Source: Candidatus Methylomirabilota bacterium
Lineage (GTDB): Bacteria > Methylomirabilota > Methylomirabilia > Rokubacteriales > CSP1-6
DNA: 64,000 nt
Reading direction: 5' to 3'
NCBI GenBank assembly: GCA_035709005.1
Contig: DASTFB010000087.1
Span: 62,001-126,000, forward strand
Shown here: piece after piece, positions 31,529 to 39,592 of the stretch
Position numbering within the stretch: the first letter of the stretch is position 1
Layout: every line of letters begins with the position of its first letter
Position numbers and translations under genes: made by a program
The notes under the pieces: generated by a model
Database searches by the model: none
What the model saw: the letters and a program-made list of their open reading frames with translations, nothing else
What the model was told of the DNA's origin: nothing

Positions 31529-31604
31529 CGCTCCCGTCCTGATCCCCTAGCGCGTCCAGGCGACGCGCGACTGGCATCAACCCCTTCGGGCACGGAGGCC
31601 CGCT

Positions 31605-32927
31605 ATGCGCGGACGGCTTACGATCTGCTGTGCGTTCGGACTTGGGTTGGCATGCTCCAGCTCGCCAGGGCAAGCGTTCGAGCCTCTTGAACTTGGACTC
31701 CGGCCGGGCACGGCGGCTCGGTCCGCCCAGGCCGCTCCGGCGGCGCCCCCGCCATCAGCGCCAGGGGCCCCCGCGGCACCCACGCTCGAAGAGCTGGCCA
31801 GGCCCCGCGCCCCATTCACGCTGTATGAGCGGCGCGGGACCGGGCAGCTCCTCTTCGACCTGGGTGTGGTGGGCGACTTCATCGCCAATATCACTCAGGA
31901 CAATATCGACAAGGCAGACGCCGGCACCTTTGCCGGCCGCGAGAACCGGTTCTTTCCGCGCGAGGTCGAGCTCTTGCTCTACGGCCAGATCGATCCCTAT
32001 GCTCGCGGCGAAGTCAGACTCGAGGCGGCCGAGGAGCTCGAAGACGGGGAGCGCGACCTGCACCTGGGCCTCGCCGAGGCGAACCTCACGCTCCTCACCC
32101 TGCCCTTCGGCACCCAGCTCAAGATGGGGAAGATGCGTAATCGCTTCGGTCTCCTCAACCAGCTCCATCGCGAGGGGCTGCCTCAGCCGGACCAGCCCAG
32201 CGTGCTCACCCGGTTCCTGGGTGAGGAAGGACTCGTGGAGAGTGGGGCGGAAGTGACGTGGGTCGCGCCGCTCCCCTTGTACCTCGAGGCTCTTGTCGGG
32301 CTGTTCAACGGCGACAACGAGGACGCCTTCGGCCGGAGCAGTCTCAAGGTCCCGCTCGCGACCGGGCGACTGCGGACCTTCGTCGATCTGGAGACGCTGG
32401 GGGCGGTCCAGTTCGGGGCCTCCGTGGCCAACGGCCAGACCGAGGAGCGGCGCTCGCAGACCTTGGTCGGCTACGACGTGAAGTACAAGCTCACGCCGGA
32501 AGGCTGGCGCCATCCGCTGCTGACGCTCGCCAGCGAGGGCATCTGGTCCCGCCGGGAAGCCGCGATCGAGGAGGAGATCGACACCGACGCCGACGGTATC
32601 CCCGACACGACCGTGACGGTCGACACGAAGACTCGGCGGCGCTTCGGATGGTATGCCTACGCCGAGGTCCAACCGACGCGGCGGTGGGCCGGCGGGGTTC
32701 GGTACGACAATACCCAGCTTCTCGAAGGTCCGGGCCGCGAGTGGGCGATCGAGCCCTACGTCACGTTCTGGGCGTCGGATTTTTTACGCTTCCGGCTTGC
32801 CTACAAGAAGACCAAGCGTGACGATCGGGAGTCGTTCAATGCCAACGGCGCATCAGGGCGCAGTGCCGACGAAATCTTCTTCCAGGCCACGTTCTTCCTG
32901 GGGGCTCATCAACCCCATCCCTTCTAG
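31605..32927 (+). CDS. Outer-membrane beta-barrel protein, metal-uptake context
   Basis: 440 aa. Signal peptide (about 1-24), a Pro/Ala-rich linker (AAPAAPPPSAPGAPAAP), a periplasmic plug-like start, and then amphipathic strands: FFPREVELLLYGQIDPYARG, LPFGTQLKMGKMRNRFG, AIEPYVTFWASDFLRFRLAY, ending FFLGAHQPHPF. The NRFG motif after a strand and a terminal Phe are typical of porins related to phosphate/pyrophosphate-selective OprP types. It lies 12 bp before a ZnuA-like gene with AGGAGGA between, so it may be the outer-membrane gate for the same metal. The role is inferred from context. Confidence 0.7.
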   Translation: MRGRLTICCAFGLGLACSSSPGQAFEPLELGLRPGTAARSAQAAPAAPPPSAPGAPAAPTLEELARPRAPFTLYERRGTGQLLFDLGVVGDFIANITQDNIDKADAGTFAGRENRFFPREVELLLYGQIDPYARGEVRLEAAEELEDGERDLHLGLAEANLTLLTLPFGTQLKMGKMRNRFGLLNQLHREGLPQPDQPSVLTRFLGEEGLVESGAEVTWVAPLPLYLEALVGLFNGDNEDAFGRSSLKVPLATGRLRTFVDLETLGAVQFGASVANGQTEERRSQTLVGYDVKYKLTPEGWRHPLLTLASEGIWSRREAAIEEEIDTDADGIPDTTVTVDTKTRRRFGWYAYAEVQPTRRWAGGVRYDNTQLLEGPGREWAIEPYVTFWASDFLRFRLAYKKTKRDDRESFNANGASGRSADEIFFQATFFLGAHQPHPF

Positions 32928-32939
32928 GAGGAGACGCTG

Positions 32940-33860
32940 ATGCATCGATTGTTTCGCCTGTTCATCGCCGGCCTCGTCGCGGTCGTCACCACGGTGCCGG
33001 TCCACGCCCAGCCGAAGATCCGGGTCGTCGCCTCGACGCCGGATCTCAAGTCGCTGACCGAAGCGGTTGGAGGCGACCGCGTGGACGTTGAAAGCCTTGC
33101 CCGGGGTTGGCAGAACTTCCACGATGTGGAGGTCCGGCCGAGCCTGATGGTGAAGCTCCGGCGCGCCGACCTGCTCGTCACGAACGGCCTCGACCTGGAC
33201 TTCTGGGTGGACTCTCTCGTTCAGGGCGCGCACAATCCCAAGCTGCTGGTCGGCGGTCCAGGGCGGATCGATGCGTCGCGCGGCGTGCCAGTCCAGGAAA
33301 TCCCCGCCGGTCGCGTCGACCGCTCGATGGGCGATGTCCACCCTCTGGGTAACCCGCACTACACCCTTGATCCAGCAACCGCGCCGATCGCGACGGCCAA
33401 TATCCTGGATGGGCTCGCGCGCCTGACCCCCGAGCATCGCGAGCTCTTCGACCGCCGGCGGGACGAGTTTCTCGGGCGGCTTCGCGCCGCCCAGACGCGG
33501 TGGCGGGAGACCCTCGAGCGCTTCAAGGGCGCCAAGGTCGTCGTCTATCACAATACGTGGATCTATTTCCTCTCCCGCTTCGGCCTCACCCAGGCCGGGA
33601 CGATCGAGGACCGCCCTGGGATTCCGCCCTCGCCCGCGCATCTGGCCGCCATCGTCCGCCGAATGAAAGACGAGCGTATCCGGGTCGTAGTCCTCGCCCC
33701 CTGGGGCGACCGCAGGCTCGCTGAACGAGTGGCTGCCGACGCTGGGGCCCAGGTGATCGTGCTGGCCCACACGGTCGGCGCGGTGAAAGGCACGGACTCC
33801 TATCTCGAAATGATCGGGCACAACGTGAACGCCCTGGCCCGAGCCCTGGGCGCTTCATGA
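32940..33860 (+). CDS. ZnuA-like metal ABC transporter substrate-binding protein
   Basis: 306 aa. Signal peptide (about 1-23, VHAQ), then IRVVASTPDLKSLTEAVGGD, the cluster A-I metal-binding fold. Candidate ligands are His in WQNFHDVEVRPS (about residue 60), His in GNPHYTLDP (about 140), His in VVYHNTWIYF (about 205), and Asp/Glu near the C-terminus. Family members bind Zn2+ or Mn2+ in the periplasm; the canonical His-rich loop of ZnuA is absent, only DVHPLGNPH remains. ATG 32940 is preceded by AGGAGGA. The permease gene starts within its last codons (ATGA overlap). Confidence 0.88.
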   Translation: MHRLFRLFIAGLVAVVTTVPVHAQPKIRVVASTPDLKSLTEAVGGDRVDVESLARGWQNFHDVEVRPSLMVKLRRADLLVTNGLDLDFWVDSLVQGAHNPKLLVGGPGRIDASRGVPVQEIPAGRVDRSMGDVHPLGNPHYTLDPATAPIATANILDGLARLTPEHRELFDRRRDEFLGRLRAAQTRWRETLERFKGAKVVVYHNTWIYFLSRFGLTQAGTIEDRPGIPPSPAHLAAIVRRMKDERIRVVVLAPWGDRRLAERVAADAGAQVIVLAHTVGAVKGTDSYLEMIGHNVNALARALGAS

Positions 33861-34720
33861 GCGATCTGCTGGCACTCCTCTGGGCCCCGTTTCTGATGTG
33901 CCTGGTGCTCACGGGGATCCATGCCTACCTCGGCATCCACGTGATCGCCCGCGAGGTGGTGTTCGTGGATATCGCCCTGGCCCAGATCGCGGCCCTCGGG
34001 GCTACGGCCGCCTTCCTCGTCGGCATCCCGCTGGAGGCGTGGGGTTCGTACGCGACGGGATTGGCGGCGACGCTGCTGGGGGCCGTCATCCTCGCGCTCA
34101 GTCGCGCCCGCCAGCGTCAGGTATCCCAGGAAGCCGTCATCGGCGTGGTCTATGCTGTCTCGACGGCCGCGGCTATTCTGCTGATCGACCGCGCGCCCCA
34201 TGGCAGTGAGCACCTTCGCGCGATGCTTGTCGGCAACATCTTGGCCGTGAATGGAGCCGACGTGGTGAAGGTCGCGGCCCTGTACGCGGTCGTCGGAGCC
34301 TTTCACTGGCTCTGGAGGCGACAGTTCGTGCTGATCACGCTCTCGCCCGAGGCAGCGTTTCGGGAAGGCTGGAACGTCCGTCTCTGGGACTTTATCTTCT
34401 ACGCCTCATTTGGCGTGGTCGTGACAAGCTCGGTCCGGGTAGCCGGAGTCCTCCTCGTCTTTTCCTACCTCATCGTTCCCGCGCTCGCTGGCACGGTTCT
34501 GGGCGGCCGTCTATCGACCCGCCTGGCGATCGGGTGGGCCTTCGGAACCGCGGTGAGCATCCTCGGCGTGGCCGGCTCGGCGATCCTGGACACCCCGACC
34601 GGCGCCACGGTGGTCTGCGCCTTCGGGCTCTCGCTGTTGATTCTCACCGGCTTCACACGGGTGCTGGGATTGCCGGTGCTGCGTAAGGAGGCTGATGGTG
34701 CTCGCCTGCGGTCCACCTGA
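33857..34720 (+). CDS. ZnuB-like metal ABC transporter permease
   Basis: 287 aa with seven to eight hydrophobic helices. Features of ABC-3 family permeases: LGIHVIAREVVFVDIALAQI with the VF(V/A)DxALAQIAALG segment, SQEAVIGVVYAVSTAAAI, and GVLLVFSYLIVPALAG. It forms the inner-membrane channel for Zn or Mn import with the ZnuA-like protein. The ATPase subunit that normally completes the set is not encoded here: after the stop at 34720 the next gene is the convergent livF. A ZnuC must come from elsewhere or be missing. Confidence 0.9.
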   Translation: MSDLLALLWAPFLMCLVLTGIHAYLGIHVIAREVVFVDIALAQIAALGATAAFLVGIPLEAWGSYATGLAATLLGAVILALSRARQRQVSQEAVIGVVYAVSTAAAILLIDRAPHGSEHLRAMLVGNILAVNGADVVKVAALYAVVGAFHWLWRRQFVLITLSPEAAFREGWNVRLWDFIFYASFGVVVTSSVRVAGVLLVFSYLIVPALAGTVLGGRLSTRLAIGWAFGTAVSILGVAGSAILDTPTGATVVCAFGLSLLILTGFTRVLGLPVLRKEADGARLRST

Positions 34721-34756
34721 GACCGACGGATCAGGATGCAGGGGCCCGGGATCAGG

Positions 34757-35467
34757 TCAGCCGATCCCCAGGTGGGTGTGCTTGATCTCCTCGTTCGCCG
34801 ACAGCTCCTGGGGCGAGAGGTCGAAGACCACTCTGCCCTTCGTGATGATGTTCACCCGGTCCACGACCTTGATGGCGAAGGGCGTGTTCTGCTCGACGAG
34901 GAGGATGGAGAGGCCCTCCTCCTTGAGCTTGCGGATGGCCTCGCCCAGGTGCTGGATGATGAGGGGAGCGAGCCCCTCGGAGGGCTCGTCCAGGATGAGG
35001 CAGGTGGGGTTGGTCATGAGCGCCCGGGCGATGGCCAGCATCTGCTGCTCGCCACCCGAGAGCGAGCCCGCGCGCTGCTCGGCGCGCTCGCCCAGGCGGG
35101 GGAAGAGCTCGTAGACGGAGTCGAAGTTCCAGCGGCTCTGGCCGTCCCGCGCCTGATGGGCCACCAGCAGGTTCTCCCGGACGGAGAGAGTGGGAAACAC
35201 CCGCCGGCCCTGCGGACACAGGCCGATGCCCATGTTGCAGGTGTCGAAGCTGGGAACCTGGGTGATGTCCATGCCCTGGAAGGTGATCTTGCCCCGCCGG
35301 GGGGGCACGAAGCCCATGATGGAGTTGATGAGGGTGGTCTTGCCCATCCCGTTGCGGCCGAGGACGCCCAGCGCCTCGCGCTCGCGCACCTCCAGGGTCA
35401 GGCCCTGGAGGATGTAGGAGTCTCCGTAGTAGGTGTGGACGTCTTCGACGGACAGCAGGGCAGCCAT
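34757..35467 (-). CDS. livF: Branched-chain amino acid-type ABC transporter ATPase LivF
   Basis: 236 aa from ATG 35467. Walker A GRNGMGKTT, signature LSGGEQQML, Walker B LILDEPSEGLAP, H-loop LLVEQNTPFA; the EQN after the switch and the short length are typical of LivF. It energises uptake of branched-chain amino acids or related amides with LivG. It follows livG after 4 bp, last gene of livHMKGF, and is convergent with the ZnuB-like gene with only 36 bp between. Confidence 0.93.
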   Translation of the reverse strand: MAALLSVEDVHTYYGDSYILQGLTLEVREREALGVLGRNGMGKTTLINSIMGFVPPRRGKITFQGMDITQVPSFDTCNMGIGLCPQGRRVFPTLSVRENLLVAHQARDGQSRWNFDSVYELFPRLGERAEQRAGSLSGGEQQMLAIARALMTNPTCLILDEPSEGLAPLIIQHLGEAIRKLKEEGLSILLVEQNTPFAIKVVDRVNIITKGRVVFDLSPQELSANEEIKHTHLGIG

Positions 35468-35471
35468 GGCC

Positions 35472-36227
35472 TCAGCTCTTCCCCAGGTAGATCTCTTTGA
35501 CCTGATGGTCGTTCCGCACCTCATCGCTCGGCCCCCCGAGGAGCACCTTGCCGTAGTGGAGGACGGTGATGTCGGAAACGACGCCGAAGAGGACGTCCAG
35601 GTCGTGTTCGATGATGAGGATGGAGAGGTCCGGGTCCAGCGAGCTGAGGAACCGGGCCATCTCGCGCGACTCGCCCGTGGCGAGCCCGGCCGAAGGCTCG
35701 TCCAGCAGGAGCACCTTGGGATCGCTGGCCAGGCCGAGCACGACTTCGAGCTGGCGCTGCTCGCCGTGGGAGAGGTTGCGCACCTGCTGGTCCCGCAGGT
35801 GCCAGAAGCTCGCTTCGGTCAGGAGCTTCTCGGCCTTCTCGTACACGTTCTTGTAGCGGGCGAGAGGGCGCCACATGACGAGCTTCATGGGACGCACTCC
35901 CTGGACCGCGAGCAGCACGTTGTCGAGCACGGTCAGCTTCGGGAAGAGGCTGGTGATCTGGAAGGTCCGCGCCATCCCCAGGGCCGTCCGCTTGTGGGTG
36001 GGCCAGTGGGTGACGTCCTGGCCGAACAGGGAGATCCGGCCCGAGGTCACCGGCAGCACTCCGGTGATGAGGTGGAACAGGGTCGTCTTGCCCGCCCCGT
36101 TCGGCCCCAGGATGCCGTGCCGGTCGCCCGCGTGCAGGCGCAGGTTCACGTCGTCGACGGCGTGGAGGCCGCCGAAGTGCTTTGAAATGCCCTTCAGCTC
36201 CAAGCGAGGCTGCCTCTCGCCGGTCAC
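35472..36227 (-). CDS. livG: Branched-chain amino acid-type ABC transporter ATPase LivG
   Basis: 251 aa from GTG 36227, which has GAGGAA about six bases upstream. Walker A GPNGAGKTT, signature LSHGEQRQL (the LivG form), Walker B LLLDEPSAGL, switch region LIIEHDLDVLF, and GMARTFQ typical of LivG. The C-terminal VKEIYLG also fits LivG. A 12-bp hairpin separates it from livK. Confidence 0.93.
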   Translation of the reverse strand: MTGERQPRLELKGISKHFGGLHAVDDVNLRLHAGDRHGILGPNGAGKTTLFHLITGVLPVTSGRISLFGQDVTHWPTHKRTALGMARTFQITSLFPKLTVLDNVLLAVQGVRPMKLVMWRPLARYKNVYEKAEKLLTEASFWHLRDQQVRNLSHGEQRQLEVVLGLASDPKVLLLDEPSAGLATGESREMARFLSSLDPDLSILIIEHDLDVLFGVVSDITVLHYGKVLLGGPSDEVRNDHQVKEIYLGKS

Positions 36228-36264
36228 GAATTCCTCTCCGTCCGCTCCTGGAGGGCCGGGCGTC

Positions 36265-36293
36265 GCCGCCCGGAGGGTACGCCTCCGGGCGGC
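36265..36293 (-). terminator. Intra-operon hairpin downstream of livK
   Basis: GCCGCCCGGAGG (36265-36276) pairs perfectly with CCTCCGGGCGGC (36282-36293) across a 5-nt loop, between the livK stop and the livG start. There is no U-tract, so it is more likely a partial terminator or a 3'-end protecting hairpin that keeps binding-protein mRNA above ATPase mRNA. Confidence 0.55.
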
Positions 36294-36306
36294 CTGCCTC
36301 ATCCCC

Positions 36307-37566
36307 TCATTTCCCGCAGAACTTGCACGGCGGGTAGTCCTTGTCGTACACGGGGTTCTTCAGGAACTCCTCGGGCGTCCACTTCCAGAACTGGCTCACC
36401 GCCGGGTAGGTCTTGATGACGACGTTCCACAGCGAGTTGGGCTTGACGCCCAGGTTGTTGCGGTCGCCGGGGACACGCTCCACCTTGCGGATGTAGCAGT
36501 TCTGCACGGGGTTGGCGTACTTGTCGAGGACGATCGGGCCGCGGACCGCGTCCACCTTGAGGGACCTCAATTGATCGAGCCAGGTCAGGGTCTTGTCAGG
36601 GTCATAGCCGGTCTTCTTGAGCGCCTCGTGGATGTAGTAGGCGCTCGTGTACGCCGCCTCGGAATAGTAGGAGGCCATCTTCCCGTAGCGCTGCTGGAAC
36701 TCCTTGACGAAGGCGTGGTTCTTCGGGGTGTCCAGCGCTGCGCTGTAGTGCGACGTCGTGATGTAGCCGATCGCTTCGTCGCCCATGTTGGGAAGGATGA
36801 ACTCGTCCGCGCTCGTCGTCCCTCCGAGGAGAGGCATCTTGAAGCCGGACGCCTTGAACTGCTTGGGGAAGGCCAGCGACATGGGGCCGACCATTAGGGC
36901 GTACACCGCGTCCACGTCCCGGGGGATGAGGGGCAAATAGGGCCCGAAGTCCACGGCGTTCAGCTTGGGCCAGACCTTGGCGACGATCTTGCCGCCCCGC
37001 GCCTCGAACCCCGCCTGGAAGCCGCCCACCGACTCGTAGCCGAAGGCATAGTCGGCCCCCACGGTCGCGATCCGGCGGAAGCCCTGCTCATATGCCCAGT
37101 CGCCGAGGGCGTGCTGGCACTGAGCGCTCGTGAAGCTGAGCCGGGCATAATACTTGGTCCTCTTGCGCTGGGTCTGGTCCTCGCCCGCGGGCGCCGGCGA
37201 GATGTAGGGGACCTTGAACTGATCCGCCACGGGCGCCAGGGCGTAGCCGGTGGGCGCCAGGAGGCCGCCCAGGAACATGTGCACCTTGTCGCGCTGGATG
37301 AGCTTCTGCGCCTTCGCCACGGCCAGGGCGGGCTTGCCTTCGTTGTCCTCGGTGATGAACTTCACGCTCAACGGGCCCATCTTGTGCTTGACCTGCTCCA
37401 GGTACATCGTGAAGCCGTTGATCTGGTCCTTGGCGATCTGGGCGAAGGGCCCCGTGACAGGCGCGATGAAGCCGATTCGGACCTCCTCCGCTGCCGGGGC
37501 CGGGCCCGCGCCGACCGCCAGCGCCAAGCCGACTCCTGCGACTGCCGCGAGCCATCTGTGTCTCAT
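36307..37566 (-). CDS. ABC transporter substrate-binding protein, LivK type
   Basis: 419 aa. Signal peptide (about 1-25, PAPAAE), then VRIGFIAPVTGPFAQIAKDQ, the opening of the type I periplasmic leucine-binding fold (Peripla_BP_6), ARLSFTSAQCQHALGDWAYE, and TVGADYAFGYESVGGFQAGF with the conserved turn. It delivers ligands such as branched-chain amino acids, amides or aromatic acids to LivHM. Its ATG overlaps the livM stop. Three C-terminal cysteines (NCYIRK, YPPCKFCGK) are unusual for the family. The exact ligand is unknown. Confidence 0.88.
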   Translation of the reverse strand: MRHRWLAAVAGVGLALAVGAGPAPAAEEVRIGFIAPVTGPFAQIAKDQINGFTMYLEQVKHKMGPLSVKFITEDNEGKPALAVAKAQKLIQRDKVHMFLGGLLAPTGYALAPVADQFKVPYISPAPAGEDQTQRKRTKYYARLSFTSAQCQHALGDWAYEQGFRRIATVGADYAFGYESVGGFQAGFEARGGKIVAKVWPKLNAVDFGPYLPLIPRDVDAVYALMVGPMSLAFPKQFKASGFKMPLLGGTTSADEFILPNMGDEAIGYITTSHYSAALDTPKNHAFVKEFQQRYGKMASYYSEAAYTSAYYIHEALKKTGYDPDKTLTWLDQLRSLKVDAVRGPIVLDKYANPVQNCYIRKVERVPGDRNNLGVKPNSLWNVVIKTYPAVSQFWKWTPEEFLKNPVYDKDYPPCKFCGK

Positions 37567-38585
37567 GATTGCTTCCTCCCTTCCAGGGTGGTGAGACTCG
37601 TCGCGACGCGCCGATCTTCTGCCGAGCTTCCAGCTTCCTCCTTCCGGGACCAGAGCCCCTGGACCAGGCCCAGGATCCCCTGGCGTGCGTAGAGGATGGT
37701 GATGATGTAGGTGATGCCCAGGAACATGTACCAGCGCTCAATGTAGGTGCTCACCCAGTACCGCAGGAACATGATGACCCCGGCCCCGATGACGGGCCCC
37801 ACCAGGGTCGCGGGCCCTCCCAGCGCCACCATCAGGAGCGCCTCCACCGAGGTCACCAGCTCCACGTCGGTCGGGGCGATGAACCGGTTCAGCAACGCCC
37901 AGAGGGTGCCCGAGATCCCGGCCAGGGTGCCCGAGATCACGAAGGCCAGGTACTTGTGTAGCCACGTGTTGTACCCGAGCATCTTCATCCGGGCCTCGGA
38001 CTCGCGGATGCCCACGAGGGTCTTCCCGAAGGGGCTCTTGACGAGGAGGTAGAGCAGACCCAAGCACATCATGAAGATGGCGAAGGTGAAATAGAAGAAC
38101 AACACGGGATCCTGCAGGGAGAACCCGAAGAAGTCGGGGGGCACGATGCCCGCGATACCGTTGTCCCCGCCCGTCATGGTGTGCCAGCGGTACACGAGGC
38201 CCCACATCACCATCGAGAAGGACAGCGTGATCATGAGGAAGTACACGCCGACCGCCCGGATGGCCAGCAAGCCCAGGAACAGCGCGGCCAGGCAGGAGAG
38301 ACCCAGGCCCACGCCGAAGATGGCGAAGAGGTTCGACACGTTCATGTTGGCGATCATGATGGCGGCGGAGTAGGCGCCGAGGGCGAAGTAGACGCCGTGC
38401 CCCATGGAGCGAAGACCCGTGTAGCCCACCAGGATGTCCAGGCTCATGGCCATGATCGCGAACACGAGCGTACGGGTGATGATCGTCTGGAGATAGTCGT
38501 TGAGGTTGGGGGTGACGGCGCCCAGGGCGGCGAAGCAGGCCAGCGTCAGCACGACCCGACTGTGTCTGGCCAGGCGCCTGAGCAT
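37563..38585 (-). CDS. livM: Branched-chain amino acid-type ABC permease LivM
   Basis: 340 aa from ATG 38585. About ten hydrophobic helices; LivM-type motifs LVGYTGLRSMGHGVYFALGA (the (L)xGYxGxxSxGHGxxF signature), VKSPFGKTLVGIRESEARM and SGTLAGISGTLWALLNRF, where the family has the EAA-like loop. A longer reading in this frame extends into livH sequence without the family's start and is rejected. livH precedes by 5 bp and livK overlaps its end. Confidence 0.92.
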   Translation of the reverse strand: MLRRLARHSRVVLTLACFAALGAVTPNLNDYLQTIITRTLVFAIMAMSLDILVGYTGLRSMGHGVYFALGAYSAAIMIANMNVSNLFAIFGVGLGLSCLAALFLGLLAIRAVGVYFLMITLSFSMVMWGLVYRWHTMTGGDNGIAGIVPPDFFGFSLQDPVLFFYFTFAIFMMCLGLLYLLVKSPFGKTLVGIRESEARMKMLGYNTWLHKYLAFVISGTLAGISGTLWALLNRFIAPTDVELVTSVEALLMVALGGPATLVGPVIGAGVIMFLRYWVSTYIERWYMFLGITYIITILYARQGILGLVQGLWSRKEEAGSSAEDRRVATSLTTLEGRKQS

Positions 38586-38590
38586 GCCCC

Positions 38591-39472
38591 CTAGCCTCTT
38601 CCGAAGAGGCCGGTGGGCTTGAGGGCGAGGATCAGGGCCATGGGAGCGAACAGGGCGAAGTAGGAGAGCTCGGGGAAGAGCGCGGTGCCGAAGTTCTCCA
38701 TGAAGCCGACCACGATGCTCCCGACCACCGCGCCGGTCAGGCTTCCCAGGCCCCCGATGATGACCACGGCGAAGGCGTAGGGAAGGATCAGGAAATCGAT
38801 GCCCGGGGAGACCCCGAGGAAGGCGCCTCCCACCACCCCACCCATCGCCGAGAGGAACACGCCCAGGCCGTAGATGCTCATCTGAACGCGGTTGGTGTTG
38901 ATGCCGACGCCGCGGGCCATCTGGGGATCGTCCACCGTCGCCCGCACGATGGCCCCCGCGCGCGTGCGCTCGATGACGAAGTAGAGGATCGCCCACACGA
39001 GCACCGCGGCGAAGATCATGAAGGCCCGGTAGCGGGGGAAGGAGATGCCGCCGATGACCGTGCTCTCGTCCAGGGGCCAGGGACGGTGGAGCATGTAGTT
39101 GTCCCCCGTCCAGATGAGGATGTTGGTGTCGAACAGGATGAAGGCGAAGCCGATCGTGACGAGCACCTGGGCCAGGGTGTCCTGCCCCAGGCGGCGCAGG
39201 AAGAAGCGCTCGATGAACACGGCGACCCCCGCCACGACGCCTCCCCCGACCACCATCGCCACCGGCAGCGTCCAGAGGGCGGTCCCCAGCACGCGGTAGA
39301 CCGAAAGGGCAATGTAGCCCCCGAGCAGGAAGAAGGCCGCGTGGGCGAGGTTCACGATGCGCATGACACCGAAGATGATCGAGAGCCCGCTCGCCAGCAG
39401 GAAGAGCAGGGCCGCGTAGGAGAGGCTGTTGTAGGAGAGCTCGATGACGTTTCTGAGCGTGAAAACGGCCAT
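38591..39472 (-). CDS. livH: Branched-chain amino acid-type ABC permease LivH
   Basis: 293 aa from ATG 39472 with GGCAGAGGCGG just upstream. Motifs SGLSIIFGVMRIVNLAHAAF (the conserved NxAHG-like segment), RTRAGAIVRATVDDPQMARG, GVSPGIDFL and VVIIGGLGSLTGAVVGSIVV are diagnostic of LivH. Eight or so helices in the inner membrane. It is the first gene of livHMKGF; about 120 bp without a clear promoter separates it from the upstream HMG-CoA-synthase-like gene. Confidence 0.93.
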   Translation of the reverse strand: MAVFTLRNVIELSYNSLSYAALLFLLASGLSIIFGVMRIVNLAHAAFFLLGGYIALSVYRVLGTALWTLPVAMVVGGGVVAGVAVFIERFFLRRLGQDTLAQVLVTIGFAFILFDTNILIWTGDNYMLHRPWPLDESTVIGGISFPRYRAFMIFAAVLVWAILYFVIERTRAGAIVRATVDDPQMARGVGINTNRVQMSIYGLGVFLSAMGGVVGGAFLGVSPGIDFLILPYAFAVVIIGGLGSLTGAVVGSIVVGFMENFGTALFPELSYFALFAPMALILALKPTGLFGRG

Positions 39473-39592
39473 TCCGCCTCTGCCTCGTTTTCGGGGGGTC
39501 GCCCGATTTCCCCTGAATTGCCCATCATGGTGATCGATTTCCACGCCTGCTGCAAGACAGGAACAGTCGCGCGCGGCCTGGTCGCGGGCGAG

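Noticed and set aside
34721-34756. Possible remnant of a znuC ATPase gene after the ZnuB-like gene
   Set aside because: Only 36 bp separate it from livF, and no Walker or signature fragment is present.
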